Part shown: positions 33,284-40,528 of the stretch, piece by piece | Numbering within the stretch: the first letter of the stretch is position 1 | Layout of the letters: each line of letters begins with the position of its first letter | Source of the DNA: JAIXRY01 sp964444515 | GTDB taxonomy: Bacteria > Patescibacteriota > Minisyncoccia > Phycocordibacterales > UBA9973 | Assembly: GCA_964444515.1 (NCBI GenBank) | Contig: CAYUGY010000001.1 | Location: forward strand, 1 to 64,000 | Direction of reading: 5' to 3' | Length of the DNA: 64,000 nucleotides | Made by a program: the position numbers and the translations under genes | The notes under the pieces: model-generated | What the model was told of the DNA's origin: nothing | The model's database searches: none | Seen by the model: the letters and a program-made list of their open reading frames with translations, nothing else

Positions 33284-34176
33284 TATTGATGCTCACTACT
33301 AATCTTACCTCCTAATGTTCGAAGTCCTGCCAACGCGACTTCACCCTGTTTCTCTTTCGGAATTTTATCTGTGGGACCAAGTCCTGGTGGGTTGCCGTGC
33401 CAACGAAAATCTCGTTCGAATTCTTTGACTCCTTTACCTGGAATTGTTTTGGCGATGATGACTGATGGCTTATCAAAGGTTGCTTTGGCTTTACCAATAG
33501 CATCATTAATCATTTCAAAATTATGTCCATCTATCTCTTGTACGTGCCAGTTGAATGATTCCCATTTTTTGTTGATGTCATTCAACGGCATAATGTCTTC
33601 AGTGAAGCCGTCGATTTGAATATTGTTGCGGTCAACAATTGCAATCAATTTGTGCAATTTTTCTTTGCCGGCAAGCATGATCGCTTCCCAGTTTTGCCCT
33701 TCATCAAGCTCTCCGTCACCGAGCATACAATAAAAATATTTCTCACCACTTACTCCATAATCAATACGGTCAGCCAGTGCCATACCAACTGCTTGTGACA
33801 AACCAGAACCAAGTGGACCTGATGATGTTTCAAGGCATGGCATAAATTCGCGGTGTGGATGACCCTGAAGACGAGAACCGAACTTGCGGAGTGTCAGTAG
33901 TTCAGATACCGGCATATAGCCTGCATGGGCCATTGTGGCGTATAAGACTGGATTGATGTGACCATTTGAAAGAACCAATCGGTCACGATCTTCCCACGCA
34001 GGATTCTTTGGATCATGGCGAAGTTCATGAAAATATAAGTAGGTAAAAATATCTGCCATACCAAGTGGTCCGGCAGTATGGCCACTTCCAGCAACGATAA
34101 GCATTTCAATAATTGAAATGCGAATATCATTGGCCTTGATTTCTAGCTCTTTGATTTTTGTGTCAGTAAGATTCAT
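33283..34176 (-). CDS. Transketolase, N-terminal subunit
   Basis: Thiamine-diphosphate-binding half of the split transketolase. 297 residues with SGHTAGPLGMADIFTYLYF near 31-49 and DRLVLSNGHINPVLYA. The ThDP/Mg motif GDGELDEGQNWEAIMLAG lies near 154-171 (GDGxxxEGxxxEA), and IVDRNNIQIDG carries the NN motif. The 5' end is near the unknown gene at 34224. Together with the C-terminal subunit, the Rpe-like protein and RpiB it gives most of a non-oxidative pentose phosphate route. Confidence 0.93.
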   Translation of the reverse strand: MNLTDTKIKELEIKANDIRISIIEMLIVAGSGHTAGPLGMADIFTYLYFHELRHDPKNPAWEDRDRLVLSNGHINPVLYATMAHAGYMPVSELLTLRKFGSRLQGHPHREFMPCLETSSGPLGSGLSQAVGMALADRIDYGVSGEKYFYCMLGDGELDEGQNWEAIMLAGKEKLHKLIAIVDRNNIQIDGFTEDIMPLNDINKKWESFNWHVQEIDGHNFEMINDAIGKAKATFDKPSVIIAKTIPGKGVKEFERDFRWHGNPPGLGPTDKIPKEKQGEVALAGLRTLGGKISSEHQ

Positions 34177-34223
34177 TAATCTTATTATAACAAACTTATA
34201 CGTTTACTAATTGTGCAAAGTAT

Positions 34224-34658
34224 TTATTTATTAAATATTTGATTAATATCACCTTTAAGCTTAAAGAGGTCTAAGTCTAGTTTATTTCTTTTTATTTTCT
34301 CGTTAAGTAGATCCAGTTTATTTTGGATTGTTGTTTGAAAAAAAGTTTCTCTATCATCTTCATTAAGTTTAAAAAAGTTTTCTTTATCAAGAACAACTGG
34401 AATACCTACAGATTTCTCTTTAGATCTATAGCTTTCAATTTCCATCAGATGTTCACGTTCATAAGGAATCGGGTTTACATGAAATTGAAAAAGTATTAAA
34501 TGGACATCTTGTCCGTAATTTTGCCATTTTAAGGATTTTAATTTTTCTTTTAATCCATTATTTCCCCATAAATAGTCTTTAACCTTTTCTTGTTCCTGTT
34601 CACAGGAATTAAAACCTGCATAAAAACCAATTATATTGTTATCATCAGTTGTTATCAT
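34224..34658 (-). CDS. Hypothetical protein, 144 aa
   Basis: Not recognised. Soluble, highly charged, beginning MITTDDNNIIGFYAGFNSCEQEQEKVKDYLWGNNG and ending in a Lys/Leu-rich amphipathic helix (LDLLNEKIKRNKLDLDLFKLKGDINQIFN). It lies between the transketolase and Rpe-like genes in the same direction but with more AT-rich codons, so it may be an insertion into the sugar-phosphate operon. Nothing in the sequence suggests an enzyme active site. Confidence 0.62.
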   Translation of the reverse strand: MITTDDNNIIGFYAGFNSCEQEQEKVKDYLWGNNGLKEKLKSLKWQNYGQDVHLILFQFHVNPIPYEREHLMEIESYRSKEKSVGIPVVLDKENFFKLNEDDRETFFQTTIQNKLDLLNEKIKRNKLDLDLFKLKGDINQIFNK

Positions 34659-34668
34659 GTTCTGTGAA

Positions 34669-35349
34669 TTATATCTTATTAAAAGCTTTTATCGTCTGTG
34701 AAATATCTCCACTATTAAAAACTCCTGTTCCTGAGACAAGCCGAGTCGCACCTGCATCAAAAAGATGTTGTGCGTTTTGCAAACTCACCCCACCATCAAC
34801 ACTAATATCTTTGTTCGGAAATAGTTCTCGGACAGTTGAAATTGTTTCGTATGTACTCTCTGTCAGATGTGAACCTTGTACACCAATAGTATCCATCCCC
34901 ATAACTTGTACGAAATCATATTGTTCTATCGAATCTTTGTAAGTAGTAACATTTTCTTTGTGTGGAAGAATTGCAATCCCCCATTCAATATTTTCTCGGG
35001 TATATGAATCTAGTTTCTCCAAAATAGTAAGTGGATCAGATACGCTCTTTGCATGAATAATAATTCGCTTGGCACCAATACGAAGGAGGTTATCAATAAT
35101 ATCCTGCGGTTCTTTCATCATCAAATCCCATTCGATATCGAGTGTATCCCAAAATGGCATCGCGATTTCTTCATTGGCGAGCTTTTCAAATTGTCGTTCA
35201 TTGCCCTGCCAAAATGGCCAAGTTATCGTATGAACAAATCGCCCGTCACACAAATCTATTTGCACGACTGGAACAAGCCCATTTACTTGGGCCATTTTTT
35301 CTGTTATTTCTTCGAATTTTTTGGGCAATATAGCCGGTACGATTTGCAT
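34669..35349 (-). CDS. Ribulose-phosphate 3-epimerase-like protein with altered metal site
   Basis: 226-residue TIM barrel of the Rpe family. Family segments are VPAILPKKFEEI at the start, IDLCDGRFV near 32-40, MGMDTIGVQGSHL near 150 and the phosphate-binding DISVDGGVSLQNAQHLFDAGATRLVSGTGVF near 182-212. Of the four usual metal ligands (His, Asp, His, Asp), the two Asp remain. The first His is Gln (VQIDLCDG where FDVMDGxFVP-type proteins have HxD) and the second appears to be Asp (EWDLMM in place of VHLM). It may still act on ribulose-5-phosphate or have changed function. It directly precedes rpiB in the genome and shares its operon. Confidence 0.75.
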   Translation of the reverse strand: MQIVPAILPKKFEEITEKMAQVNGLVPVVQIDLCDGRFVHTITWPFWQGNERQFEKLANEEIAMPFWDTLDIEWDLMMKEPQDIIDNLLRIGAKRIIIHAKSVSDPLTILEKLDSYTRENIEWGIAILPHKENVTTYKDSIEQYDFVQVMGMDTIGVQGSHLTESTYETISTVRELFPNKDISVDGGVSLQNAQHLFDAGATRLVSGTGVFNSGDISQTIKAFNKI

Positions 35350-35350
35350 G

Positions 35351-35794
35351 TTATTTGTCTATTTCATTAATTCTTCTAACATGTCGGACATCTTCTGAAA
35401 ATGGTGTTTCGAGGAAAAACTTGACCGCTTGTTTTGCTTCATCGATTGAAACAAATCGTGCGCCAAGTGATAGCACGTTTGCGTCATTGTGTTCACGCCC
35501 GAGAACAACGATTTCCAAATCACCACCATAGTATTCGATGGCACGCACTCCTTCGTGACGGTTAGCGACAATTGCTTCACCTTGCCCTGAACCACCAATA
35601 ATAATTCCACACACAGCTGTTTGACCGGCGACTTTTTCTGCTAAGGGATTGATTGTTATTGGATAGTCATCATTTGGATCATATTCATATGGACCCAAGT
35701 CTTCTATTTCATAACCTAAAGACTTCACGTATTCAATAAGTGAAGTCTTGAGTTCATATCCAGCATGGTCTGAGGCAAAATAAACGTTTGTCAT
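35351..35794 (-). CDS. rpiB: Ribose-5-phosphate isomerase B
   Basis: Interconverts ribose-5-phosphate and ribulose-5-phosphate. The ATG at 35794 (MTNVYFASDHAGYELK) is chosen over one 5 codons upstream because the preceding gene ends at 35796. 147 residues of the RpiB/LacAB family with SDHAGYELK near 8-16 and GIIIGGSGQGEAIVANRHEGVRA near 72-94. E. coli RpiB has a catalytic Cys in this loop. Here the sequence GGSGQGE matches the mycobacterial type, which uses Glu instead. The C-terminus VRHVRRINEID is typical. Confidence 0.93.
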   Translation of the reverse strand: MTNVYFASDHAGYELKTSLIEYVKSLGYEIEDLGPYEYDPNDDYPITINPLAEKVAGQTAVCGIIIGGSGQGEAIVANRHEGVRAIEYYGGDLEIVVLGREHNDANVLSLGARFVSIDEAKQAVKFFLETPFSEDVRHVRRINEIDK

Positions 35795-35795
35795 A

Positions 35796-35978
35796 TTATT
35801 TTTGTGCAATTATGTTTGGAAAAGTTTTAAAACTCCAAGTGGTAACAAATAAACCTGGGCAAGGAGCTTTGATACAGCGAATACTATTTTCTCGAATATA
35901 CGTAGGAATAATAGGTAGATAAAATCCCAAAATAACATACACGAATAATCCATATATGATTATTTGTCTCATTTTCAT
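35796..35978 (-). CDS. Small membrane protein, 60 aa
   Basis: One N-terminal hydrophobic helix (about 5-25, IIIYGLFVYVILGFYLPIIPTY), then a short tail with two Cys in RCIKAPCPGLF that could bind metal or form a disulfide. The CxxxxCPG stretch after a helix is reminiscent of small secreted Cys motifs. No family is assigned. It is packed 1 base before rpiB and 3 bases after the 118-residue gene, so it is probably a real member of the operon. Confidence 0.55.
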   Translation of the reverse strand: MKMRQIIIYGLFVYVILGFYLPIIPTYIRENSIRCIKAPCPGLFVTTWSFKTFPNIIAQK

Positions 35979-35981
35979 ATT

Positions 35982-36338
35982 TTATGCAGCCAACTGATGC
36001 TCAGTTTCTAAACCAAGTTTCTCTTCGAGTTCTTGAACTTGTGCTTCAAGTTTTACTCTTTTCACCGGGTCAGTTTCTGAAATCAATTGCATATTGATAG
36101 TATCAAGCTTTTCTTGTGTCAACATTTCTTCAGAAAGACTTGTAACATCACCGTTTTCAAAAATTTCTTGTTCTATATGACCTTCTTTGTTTATAACTTT
36201 GTGTGACAATTCTTGACTTGTTCCGTTTTGATTTAAATCAATTGGACTATTTTCAGAAGCAGCTTGAGGTTTTTCTTGAGATGAACCTGTTTGCCCTGAA
36301 ATCTTCTTAAATGTGTTTTCTAGAAAATTAAATTTCAT
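35982..36338 (-). CDS. Hypothetical acidic protein, 118 aa
   Basis: Begins MKFNFLENTFKKISGQTGSS, continues with a Gln/Ser/Asn-rich linker, and ends in a predicted helical region (EEMLTQEKLDTINMQLISETDPVKRVKLEAQVQELEEKLG). It is mostly disordered and acidic, with no membrane segment. No family is recognised. It lies upstream of the rpiB cluster and just downstream of the gap remnant. Confidence 0.6.
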   Translation of the reverse strand: MKFNFLENTFKKISGQTGSSQEKPQAASENSPIDLNQNGTSQELSHKVINKEGHIEQEIFENGDVTSLSEEMLTQEKLDTINMQLISETDPVKRVKLEAQVQELEEKLGLETEHQLAA

Positions 36339-36349
36339 ATTTTTTTATA

Positions 36350-36427
36350 TTAGTTAGTAATACTATTTCCTGTCTTGATAACATGATCAACAAGCGTATA
36401 GGTGTACCCCATTTCATTACGATACCA
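36350..36427 (-). pseudogene. Remnant of the GAPDH C-terminus
   Basis: Minus-strand translation gives WYRNEMGYTYTLVDHVIKTG then NSITN and a stop. The intact gap gene 190 bases away ends WYDNEMGYTYTLVDHVIKTG then RTINN and stop. Only the last 25 codons or so are present, with no start, and a small membrane-protein gene overlaps its upstream edge. This is a partial duplication, most likely left by recombination. Confidence 0.85.
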
Positions 36428-36429
36428 GG

Positions 36430-36603
36430 TTATTTCAATCTTGAAACATTATAAAGTAATACTATACCAAGTAATACTTCAAAGACTCTCAACACTGCAC
36501 CATGCTGAAGAAAATCTCCAAATGGTTGCATCTTCCCGGTAACACCAGCAATTATGAAGACCAATGCTCCGATAATTGCTAAAACTTTTATAACAAAATT
36601 CAT
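36430..36603 (-). CDS. Small membrane protein, 57 aa
   Basis: An open frame from the ATG at 36603 encodes MNFVIKVLAIIGALVFIIAG, then VTGKMQPFGDFLQHGAVLRVFEVLLGIVLLYNVSRLK. It has two membrane helices (about 4-20 and 36-53) joined by a short polar loop, a common plan for small inner-membrane proteins. It lies between gap and the gap remnant, and its stop codon falls at the edge of the remnant. The hydrophobicity pattern and good start support it, but no family is known. Confidence 0.6.
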   Translation of the reverse strand: MNFVIKVLAIIGALVFIIAGVTGKMQPFGDFLQHGAVLRVFEVLLGIVLLYNVSRLK

Positions 36604-36617
36604 AATACTTTTTTTAG

Positions 36618-37664
36618 TTAATTATTAATCGTTCGTCCAGTTTTGATCACATGATCGACAAGTGTGTAGGTGTACCCCATTTCATTATCGTACCATGCGA
36701 GGACTTTGACAAGGTTTCCTCCTACCACACGAGTCATTTCCAAATCAGCAATAGAAGCATGACTATTTCCCAAAATATCACTTGAAACCAATGGTTCTTC
36801 GGTAACTGCAAAAATTCCCTTCCATTTGTCTTGCAAAGAAGCTTTTTTGAGTACTTCATTTACTTCTTCTCCTGTCGTGTTTTTCTTTGAGATGAATGTC
36901 ACGTCGACGATTGAACCTGCTGGTACTGGTACACGGAGTGAAATACCATCAAAGAGTCCTTCGAGTTTTGGATAGGCTTTGGTCACGGCGATTGCAGCAC
37001 CCGTTGAAGAAGGCACGATATTTTGCGCAGCAGCACGGCCTTCACGCAAATCTTTCTTACTTGGTCCATCGACAAGTGCTTGAGTACCAGTGTATGCGTG
37101 TGTTGTCGAAAGCACTGCTTTTTCTACCCCAAAGACTTCGTCGAGAATTCCAATCAGTGGCGATGCGCAGTTTGTTGTACAAGAAGCGTTTGAAGTGATA
37201 TCACAGGTACCGAACTTTTCTTCGTTAACTCCAAGTAGAATTGTTTCTCCGTTAACAGAACCGTCCCCTTTACTTGGCGCAGAAATCACTACTTTTTTTG
37301 CACCTTGATCGATGTGGAATTTTGCTTTTTCAAATGCAGTGAAGAGTCCGGTTGATTCGACAACAACATCAATATTCAATTCTTTCCATGGAAGTTTTGT
37401 AGTATCTTTTTCTCCAATAAATTTCACCACCTTTCCATCGATACTAATTCCACCATCTACTACTTTGACTTCATGAGGAAATTGTTTGTACACCGTATCG
37501 TATTTCAACAGATATGCGAGTGATTCGAGCGTCCCTAAATCATTCACTGCAACAATTTCAATTTCTGGTCTATTCCAGGCAATTTTTAAAAACGCACGAC
37601 CGATACGACCAAATCCATTAATAGCTACGCGAACCTTTTTGTCTTTTGATCCAAATAATTTCAT
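36618..37664 (-). CDS. gap: Glyceraldehyde-3-phosphate dehydrogenase
   Basis: Oxidises G3P to 1,3-bisphosphoglycerate with NAD or NADP. The start at 37664 gives MKLFGSKDKKVRVAINGFGRIGR. The 348-residue protein has the NAD-binding GFGRIGR near 17-23 and the catalytic Cys162 in SNASCTTNCASPL. THAYTGTQALVDGP follows, where the active-site His partner occurs, and the family end WYDNEMGYTYTLVDH is intact. The N-terminal extension of about ten residues (GSKDKKV) is unusual but short. It is preceded by a gene-free stretch of about 370 bases. Confidence 0.95.
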   Translation of the reverse strand: MKLFGSKDKKVRVAINGFGRIGRAFLKIAWNRPEIEIVAVNDLGTLESLAYLLKYDTVYKQFPHEVKVVDGGISIDGKVVKFIGEKDTTKLPWKELNIDVVVESTGLFTAFEKAKFHIDQGAKKVVISAPSKGDGSVNGETILLGVNEEKFGTCDITSNASCTTNCASPLIGILDEVFGVEKAVLSTTHAYTGTQALVDGPSKKDLREGRAAAQNIVPSSTGAAIAVTKAYPKLEGLFDGISLRVPVPAGSIVDVTFISKKNTTGEEVNEVLKKASLQDKWKGIFAVTEEPLVSSDILGNSHASIADLEMTRVVGGNLVKVLAWYDNEMGYTYTLVDHVIKTGRTINN

Positions 37665-37673
37665 ATGAATCAA

Positions 37674-37987
37674 TTATATCACTCACCACCCCCGAGACAA
37701 ACGAAAAACCACCCGAGACAAGCTTGGGTGGGAAAGTTATTCTCTTTTGCTTTGTGATTTACCGGACTTAGTTTGTTCCCTAAATTTATAAAAAGTCCAA
37801 CGGACCCCCTTGAAATCAACTGATTCCAATTCACCTCAATACCATGAGTTTGGTATTTGTACACAATAATGTACACAGACAACGTGTGTGACCGGATATT
37901 TAGTGTCCATCTCCTGTTCGCTCGCTACTACTTGGGACGACAACAAAAGAACTTTATTTATGAAGTAGATAATAGCATATTCTAAAG
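37674..37987 (-). other. Gene-free stretch with hairpins and a minus-strand terminator
   Basis: No convincing protein gene. On the minus strand the stem CCACCC-11nt-GGGTGG is followed by TTTTT (37704-37735), so something may be transcribed leftwards and stop here. Upstream of it lie AATACCA-6nt-TGGTATT, TGTAC/GTACA, an ACACA/GTGTG stem and GTCC/GGAC, compatible with a structured RNA of 200-250 bases. CCACCC..GAGACAA occurs twice (near 37685 and 37709). A 67-residue minus-strand frame (37679-37882) has no coding look. I could not match it to tmRNA, RNase P or SRP RNA. Confidence 0.4.
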
Positions 37988-38022
37988 TTTAAAAAACCGC
38001 TTCAATTCAAAAGAAGCGGTTG
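37988..38022 (-). terminator. Terminator of gene 38037-38258
   Basis: AACCGCTTC-9nt-GAAGCGGTT with a six-T run on the minus-strand side. Confidence 0.85.
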
Positions 38023-38036
38023 AAAATTCTTTCTTT

Positions 38037-38258
38037 TTAATCGATAACCCTATAAAAAGGAACCTGTGAACCTTCTTCATAAAAACGCTCAAGTCTCTGT
38101 TCGTAGAGCAAATTGTCGATAAACCACCACAAATCATTTGGGTCCAACGAATTTTGACTACAAAATTCTTTTTTTAAGACATAATCGGATGGCTTTTTTT
38201 CTTTAACAAAAGACAAAAGGGCCTTTTCAGCTTGATGTAATTCCTGGAGAGTATTCAT
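38037..38258 (-). CDS. Hypothetical protein, 73 aa
   Basis: From the ATG at 38258: MNTLQELHQAEKALLSFVKEKKPSDYVLKKEFC...WWFIDNLLYEQRLERFYEEGSQVPFYRVID. A small soluble helical protein that ends in a beta-like aromatic stretch, resembling a winged-helix or HTH fold in layout. Not assigned to a family. It is divergent from rmuC and has its own terminator. An earlier in-frame ATG exists at 38306, but it would overlap the rmuC promoter. Confidence 0.6.
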   Translation of the reverse strand: MNTLQELHQAEKALLSFVKEKKPSDYVLKKEFCSQNSLDPNDLWWFIDNLLYEQRLERFYEEGSQVPFYRVID

Positions 38259-38324
38259 ACTAGTTAGGTTTACTATAGAACATTTACCCGTAATCATTAT
38301 ATACAAAAGTGCTATAATAACAAT

Positions 38325-39374
38325 ATGAACACAATATTTTTCATCGTAATTATTGCATTATTGGCCGGAGTTCTGTTTTTTTTGTTAAAAAAACAACATG
38401 CCGCCCCTGCCCCAACTGACCAAAGTGGGCTCAATCTCCTCCTCCAACAAATCAACGAACTTTCTCGTACGGTGGATGAAAAACTTTCTCATTCACAAAA
38501 AGAAGTCGCGGAGAATATGCGCTTCCAAAGCACCCAATCCCAGACACTGATTCGTGACATTACCGAAAAACTCACACGCTTAGATGAGACAAACAAGCAG
38601 GTCATTTCATTTACCGATCAATTGCAGAGCCTGCAAGACATTTTGAAAAACCCAAAACAGCGTGGCATCTTGGGTGAATATTATTTGGAAACATTATTGA
38701 AGAATGTGCTTCCACCAGGAAGTTATCAGATGCAATATCCATTTGCAGATGGAACAATTGTCGACTCGGTGGTATTTGTCAAAGACAAAATTATTCCGAT
38801 TGATTCAAAATTCTCACTTGAAAATTACAATCGTATTTCTGAAACAAATGATCCGCAAGAAAAGGAACGTCTGGAAAAAGTCTTCGTGAATGATTTGAAA
38901 AATCGTATTACTGAAACAGCAAAATATATCCAACCAGAAAACGGTACAATGGAATTTGCCTTTATGTTCATTCCTCACGAAGCAATTTATTATGATCTGA
39001 TTGTGAACAAGATCGGAGCAATGCAAACCGAAGATACAGAAAACCTAATTCAGCGCGCAGCATCTAAATATAAAGTTATCATTGTTTCTCCGACCTCATT
39101 CCTCGCCTATTTGCAAACAGTACTTCAAGGATTGAAAGCATTACAAATCGAAGAAAGTGCAAAAGATATTGTGAAGCGCGTTGACGAGCTCGGTAAACAC
39201 TTGAAAGCCTACGAAGAATATCACGGCAAGCTTGGCACCTCTCTCTCAACTGTCATCAATCACTACAACAACTCAAACAAAGAATTGAAAAAAGTAGATA
39301 AGGATGTGATGCGAATAACTGGAACTGCGATAGATATAGAGACGGTAGCGATTGATAAACCGAGTGAAGAATAA
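38325..39374 (+). CDS. rmuC: RmuC-family DNA recombination protein
   Basis: RmuC limits inversions and rearrangements at short inverted repeats; it is predicted to be a nuclease-fold protein on a membrane anchor. 349 residues: an N-terminal helix (about 2-22), a coiled coil (about 35-110) and the RmuC domain (about 110-310). Typical motifs are GILGEYYLETLL, PIDSKFSLENY near 165 and FMFIPHEAIYYDL, then IIVSPTSFLAYLQT. A TATAAT box about 6 bases before the ATG indicates a leaderless message. A gene for restraining inverted-repeat rearrangement fits a genome with many palindromes. Confidence 0.92.
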   Translation: MNTIFFIVIIALLAGVLFFLLKKQHAAPAPTDQSGLNLLLQQINELSRTVDEKLSHSQKEVAENMRFQSTQSQTLIRDITEKLTRLDETNKQVISFTDQLQSLQDILKNPKQRGILGEYYLETLLKNVLPPGSYQMQYPFADGTIVDSVVFVKDKIIPIDSKFSLENYNRISETNDPQEKERLEKVFVNDLKNRITETAKYIQPENGTMEFAFMFIPHEAIYYDLIVNKIGAMQTEDTENLIQRAASKYKVIIVSPTSFLAYLQTVLQGLKALQIEESAKDIVKRVDELGKHLKAYEEYHGKLGTSLSTVINHYNNSNKELKKVDKDVMRITGTAIDIETVAIDKPSEE

Positions 39375-39376
39375 AA

Positions 39377-39418
39377 TAAAAGTGCGATGGACGAAGTCCA
39401 TCGCGCTTTTATTTTATT
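39377..39418. terminator. Bidirectional terminator after rmuC
   Basis: AAAAGTGCGATGGAC-GAA-GTCCATCGCGCTTTT, one mismatch, with A and T tracts. Confidence 0.88.
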
Positions 39419-39428
39419 CTTCTCTAGA

Positions 39429-39860
39429 CTAACGATCGTGGATAATTTTTCCTCCATTAATCATACCAACAGCTTGATTAAGTATTTTATATTGAGCTTT
39501 TAATTCATCTGAGGCAGGCATTGAATTCATTAGAGAGACAATCGGGATCAGGTCATTCTTGGCTGGGTTTCTCAAGACTTGAGCTTGTGTATCAGCAGGA
39601 TCTGTTATTGCAAACAAAGCGTCTAGTGGATATTTTTCTTTGAATTCGAAAATCAATTTTTCAAACTCAGCTTTTTTGTGTTCGATACCAGACTCAAGAT
39701 CAACAGGAGCGAATTTCCCAGGATTGTTATTTTCATATTGTTCTAGCAATTCTCTTCCTTCAGAATCAGGAACATTACTATCTTTTACTTCGAAAGAATG
39801 TTCTATTGGTGTTTCTTCTTTTTTAGGTTGTGGGTCAAATTCTATGTTCATTTCATTCAT
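39429..39860 (-). CDS. Hypothetical acidic protein, 143 aa
   Basis: Start chosen at 39860 (MNEMNIEFDPQPKKEETPIEHSF). The first half is disordered and acidic and the second half helical (KAEFEKLIFEFKEKYPLDALFAITDPADTQAQVLRNPAKNDL...NQAVGMINGGKIIHDR). No membrane segment and no family known to me. It is divergent from the receiver-like gene at 39938. Confidence 0.6.
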   Translation of the reverse strand: MNEMNIEFDPQPKKEETPIEHSFEVKDSNVPDSEGRELLEQYENNNPGKFAPVDLESGIEHKKAEFEKLIFEFKEKYPLDALFAITDPADTQAQVLRNPAKNDLIPIVSLMNSMPASDELKAQYKILNQAVGMINGGKIIHDR

Positions 39861-39937
39861 ATGTATATTATAATAACATGAATTGACCAAAGACAAGGAA
39901 TGTAGTATTGTTTGAAAGGAAATATAATTATAAAAAA

Positions 39938-40372
39938 ATGAATAATCTTAACGTTATTTTTATTGGTAACAACAAATTGGATGTAATGCCTTATTTTGAC
40001 AGAATTGAATTTGAATTCGAAGGAAAAATAAAAGCTGAATTTGCCAATAATCCGGAAGAAGCTTTAGAAATGATTCCAAAAGAAGGAAACTTTTTGGTAA
40101 TCACAGAAGCTCTGATTCCACACGGATTTCAATTACCTGCTGAATACGGAACAGAAAGAACTGCTGGAACAATATTTTTGATTGAAGCAGCACACCAGAA
40201 AAACCCTGAATGTAAAATTATTCTGAATGATTCTGATTTCTTTGACCTTGAAAAAGAAATAAAGAAAGAGCGAAAATTTGATTGCTATATCAACAGCCTA
40301 CACAAAGAGGCATATGATCTTCTTTTTAGAAAAATTCGCGAGTATCTCAAAATCAGACAGCTTGTTAATTAA
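39938..40372 (+). CDS. Receiver-like (CheY-fold) protein lacking the phosphorylation site
   Basis: From the ATG at 39938, 144 residues: MNNLNVIFIGNNKLDVMPYFDRIEF, then FLVITEALIPHG, GTIFLIEAAHQKNPECKIILNDSD, and FDCYINSLHKEAYDLLFRKIREYLK. The order of strands and helices, with a central hydrophobic strand, a later IILND strand and YIN before the last helix, looks like a response-regulator receiver fold. There is no acidic pair after strand 1 and no phospho-acceptor Asp at the end of strand 3. TATAAT stands 9 bases before the start. Fold assignment is inference; the function could be as a partner-binding pseudo-receiver. Confidence 0.5.
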   Translation: MNNLNVIFIGNNKLDVMPYFDRIEFEFEGKIKAEFANNPEEALEMIPKEGNFLVITEALIPHGFQLPAEYGTERTAGTIFLIEAAHQKNPECKIILNDSDFFDLEKEIKKERKFDCYINSLHKEAYDLLFRKIREYLKIRQLVN

Positions 40373-40380
40373 CAATATCG

Positions 40381-40407
40381 ATCACCTCCTTGGAGGTGAT
40401 TTTTTTG
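40381..40407 (+). terminator. Terminator of receiver-like gene
   Basis: ATCACCTCC-TT-GGAGGTGAT followed by seven T. Confidence 0.9.
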
Positions 40408-40456
40408 TTTTGATTCCATTTTTTATATTTTGTGTTATTATCATAGTGTAATAAAT

Positions 40457-40528
40457 GGCTCTATCGTCTATCGGTTAGGACACATCCTTCTCAAGGATGG
40501 AAGCAGGGTTCGATTCCCTGTAGAGTCA
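40457..40528 (+). tRNA. tRNA-Glu (anticodon CTC)
   Basis: 72 bases including the discriminator A. Acceptor GGCTCTA pairs with TAGAGTC (one G-T), the D arm is present, and anticodon stem CATCC/GGATG holds loop TTCTCAA giving CTC. The T arm is CAGGG-TTCGATT-CCCTG with the normal TTCGA. CCA is not encoded. A terminator follows at once. The last 18 bases plus CAATA recur at 40676-40698. Confidence 0.94.

Noticed and set aside
37679..37882. 67-residue minus-strand reading frame
   Set aside because: It runs through hairpins and the T-tract terminator, ends in a GGGE low-complexity stretch, and has no recognisable domain or start context.
37674..37987. tmRNA, RNase P or SRP RNA
   Set aside because: None of the diagnostic segments (tRNA-like 3' end with tag frame, GAGGAAAGTCC-type P4, or the SRP tetraloop helix) could be found on either strand.
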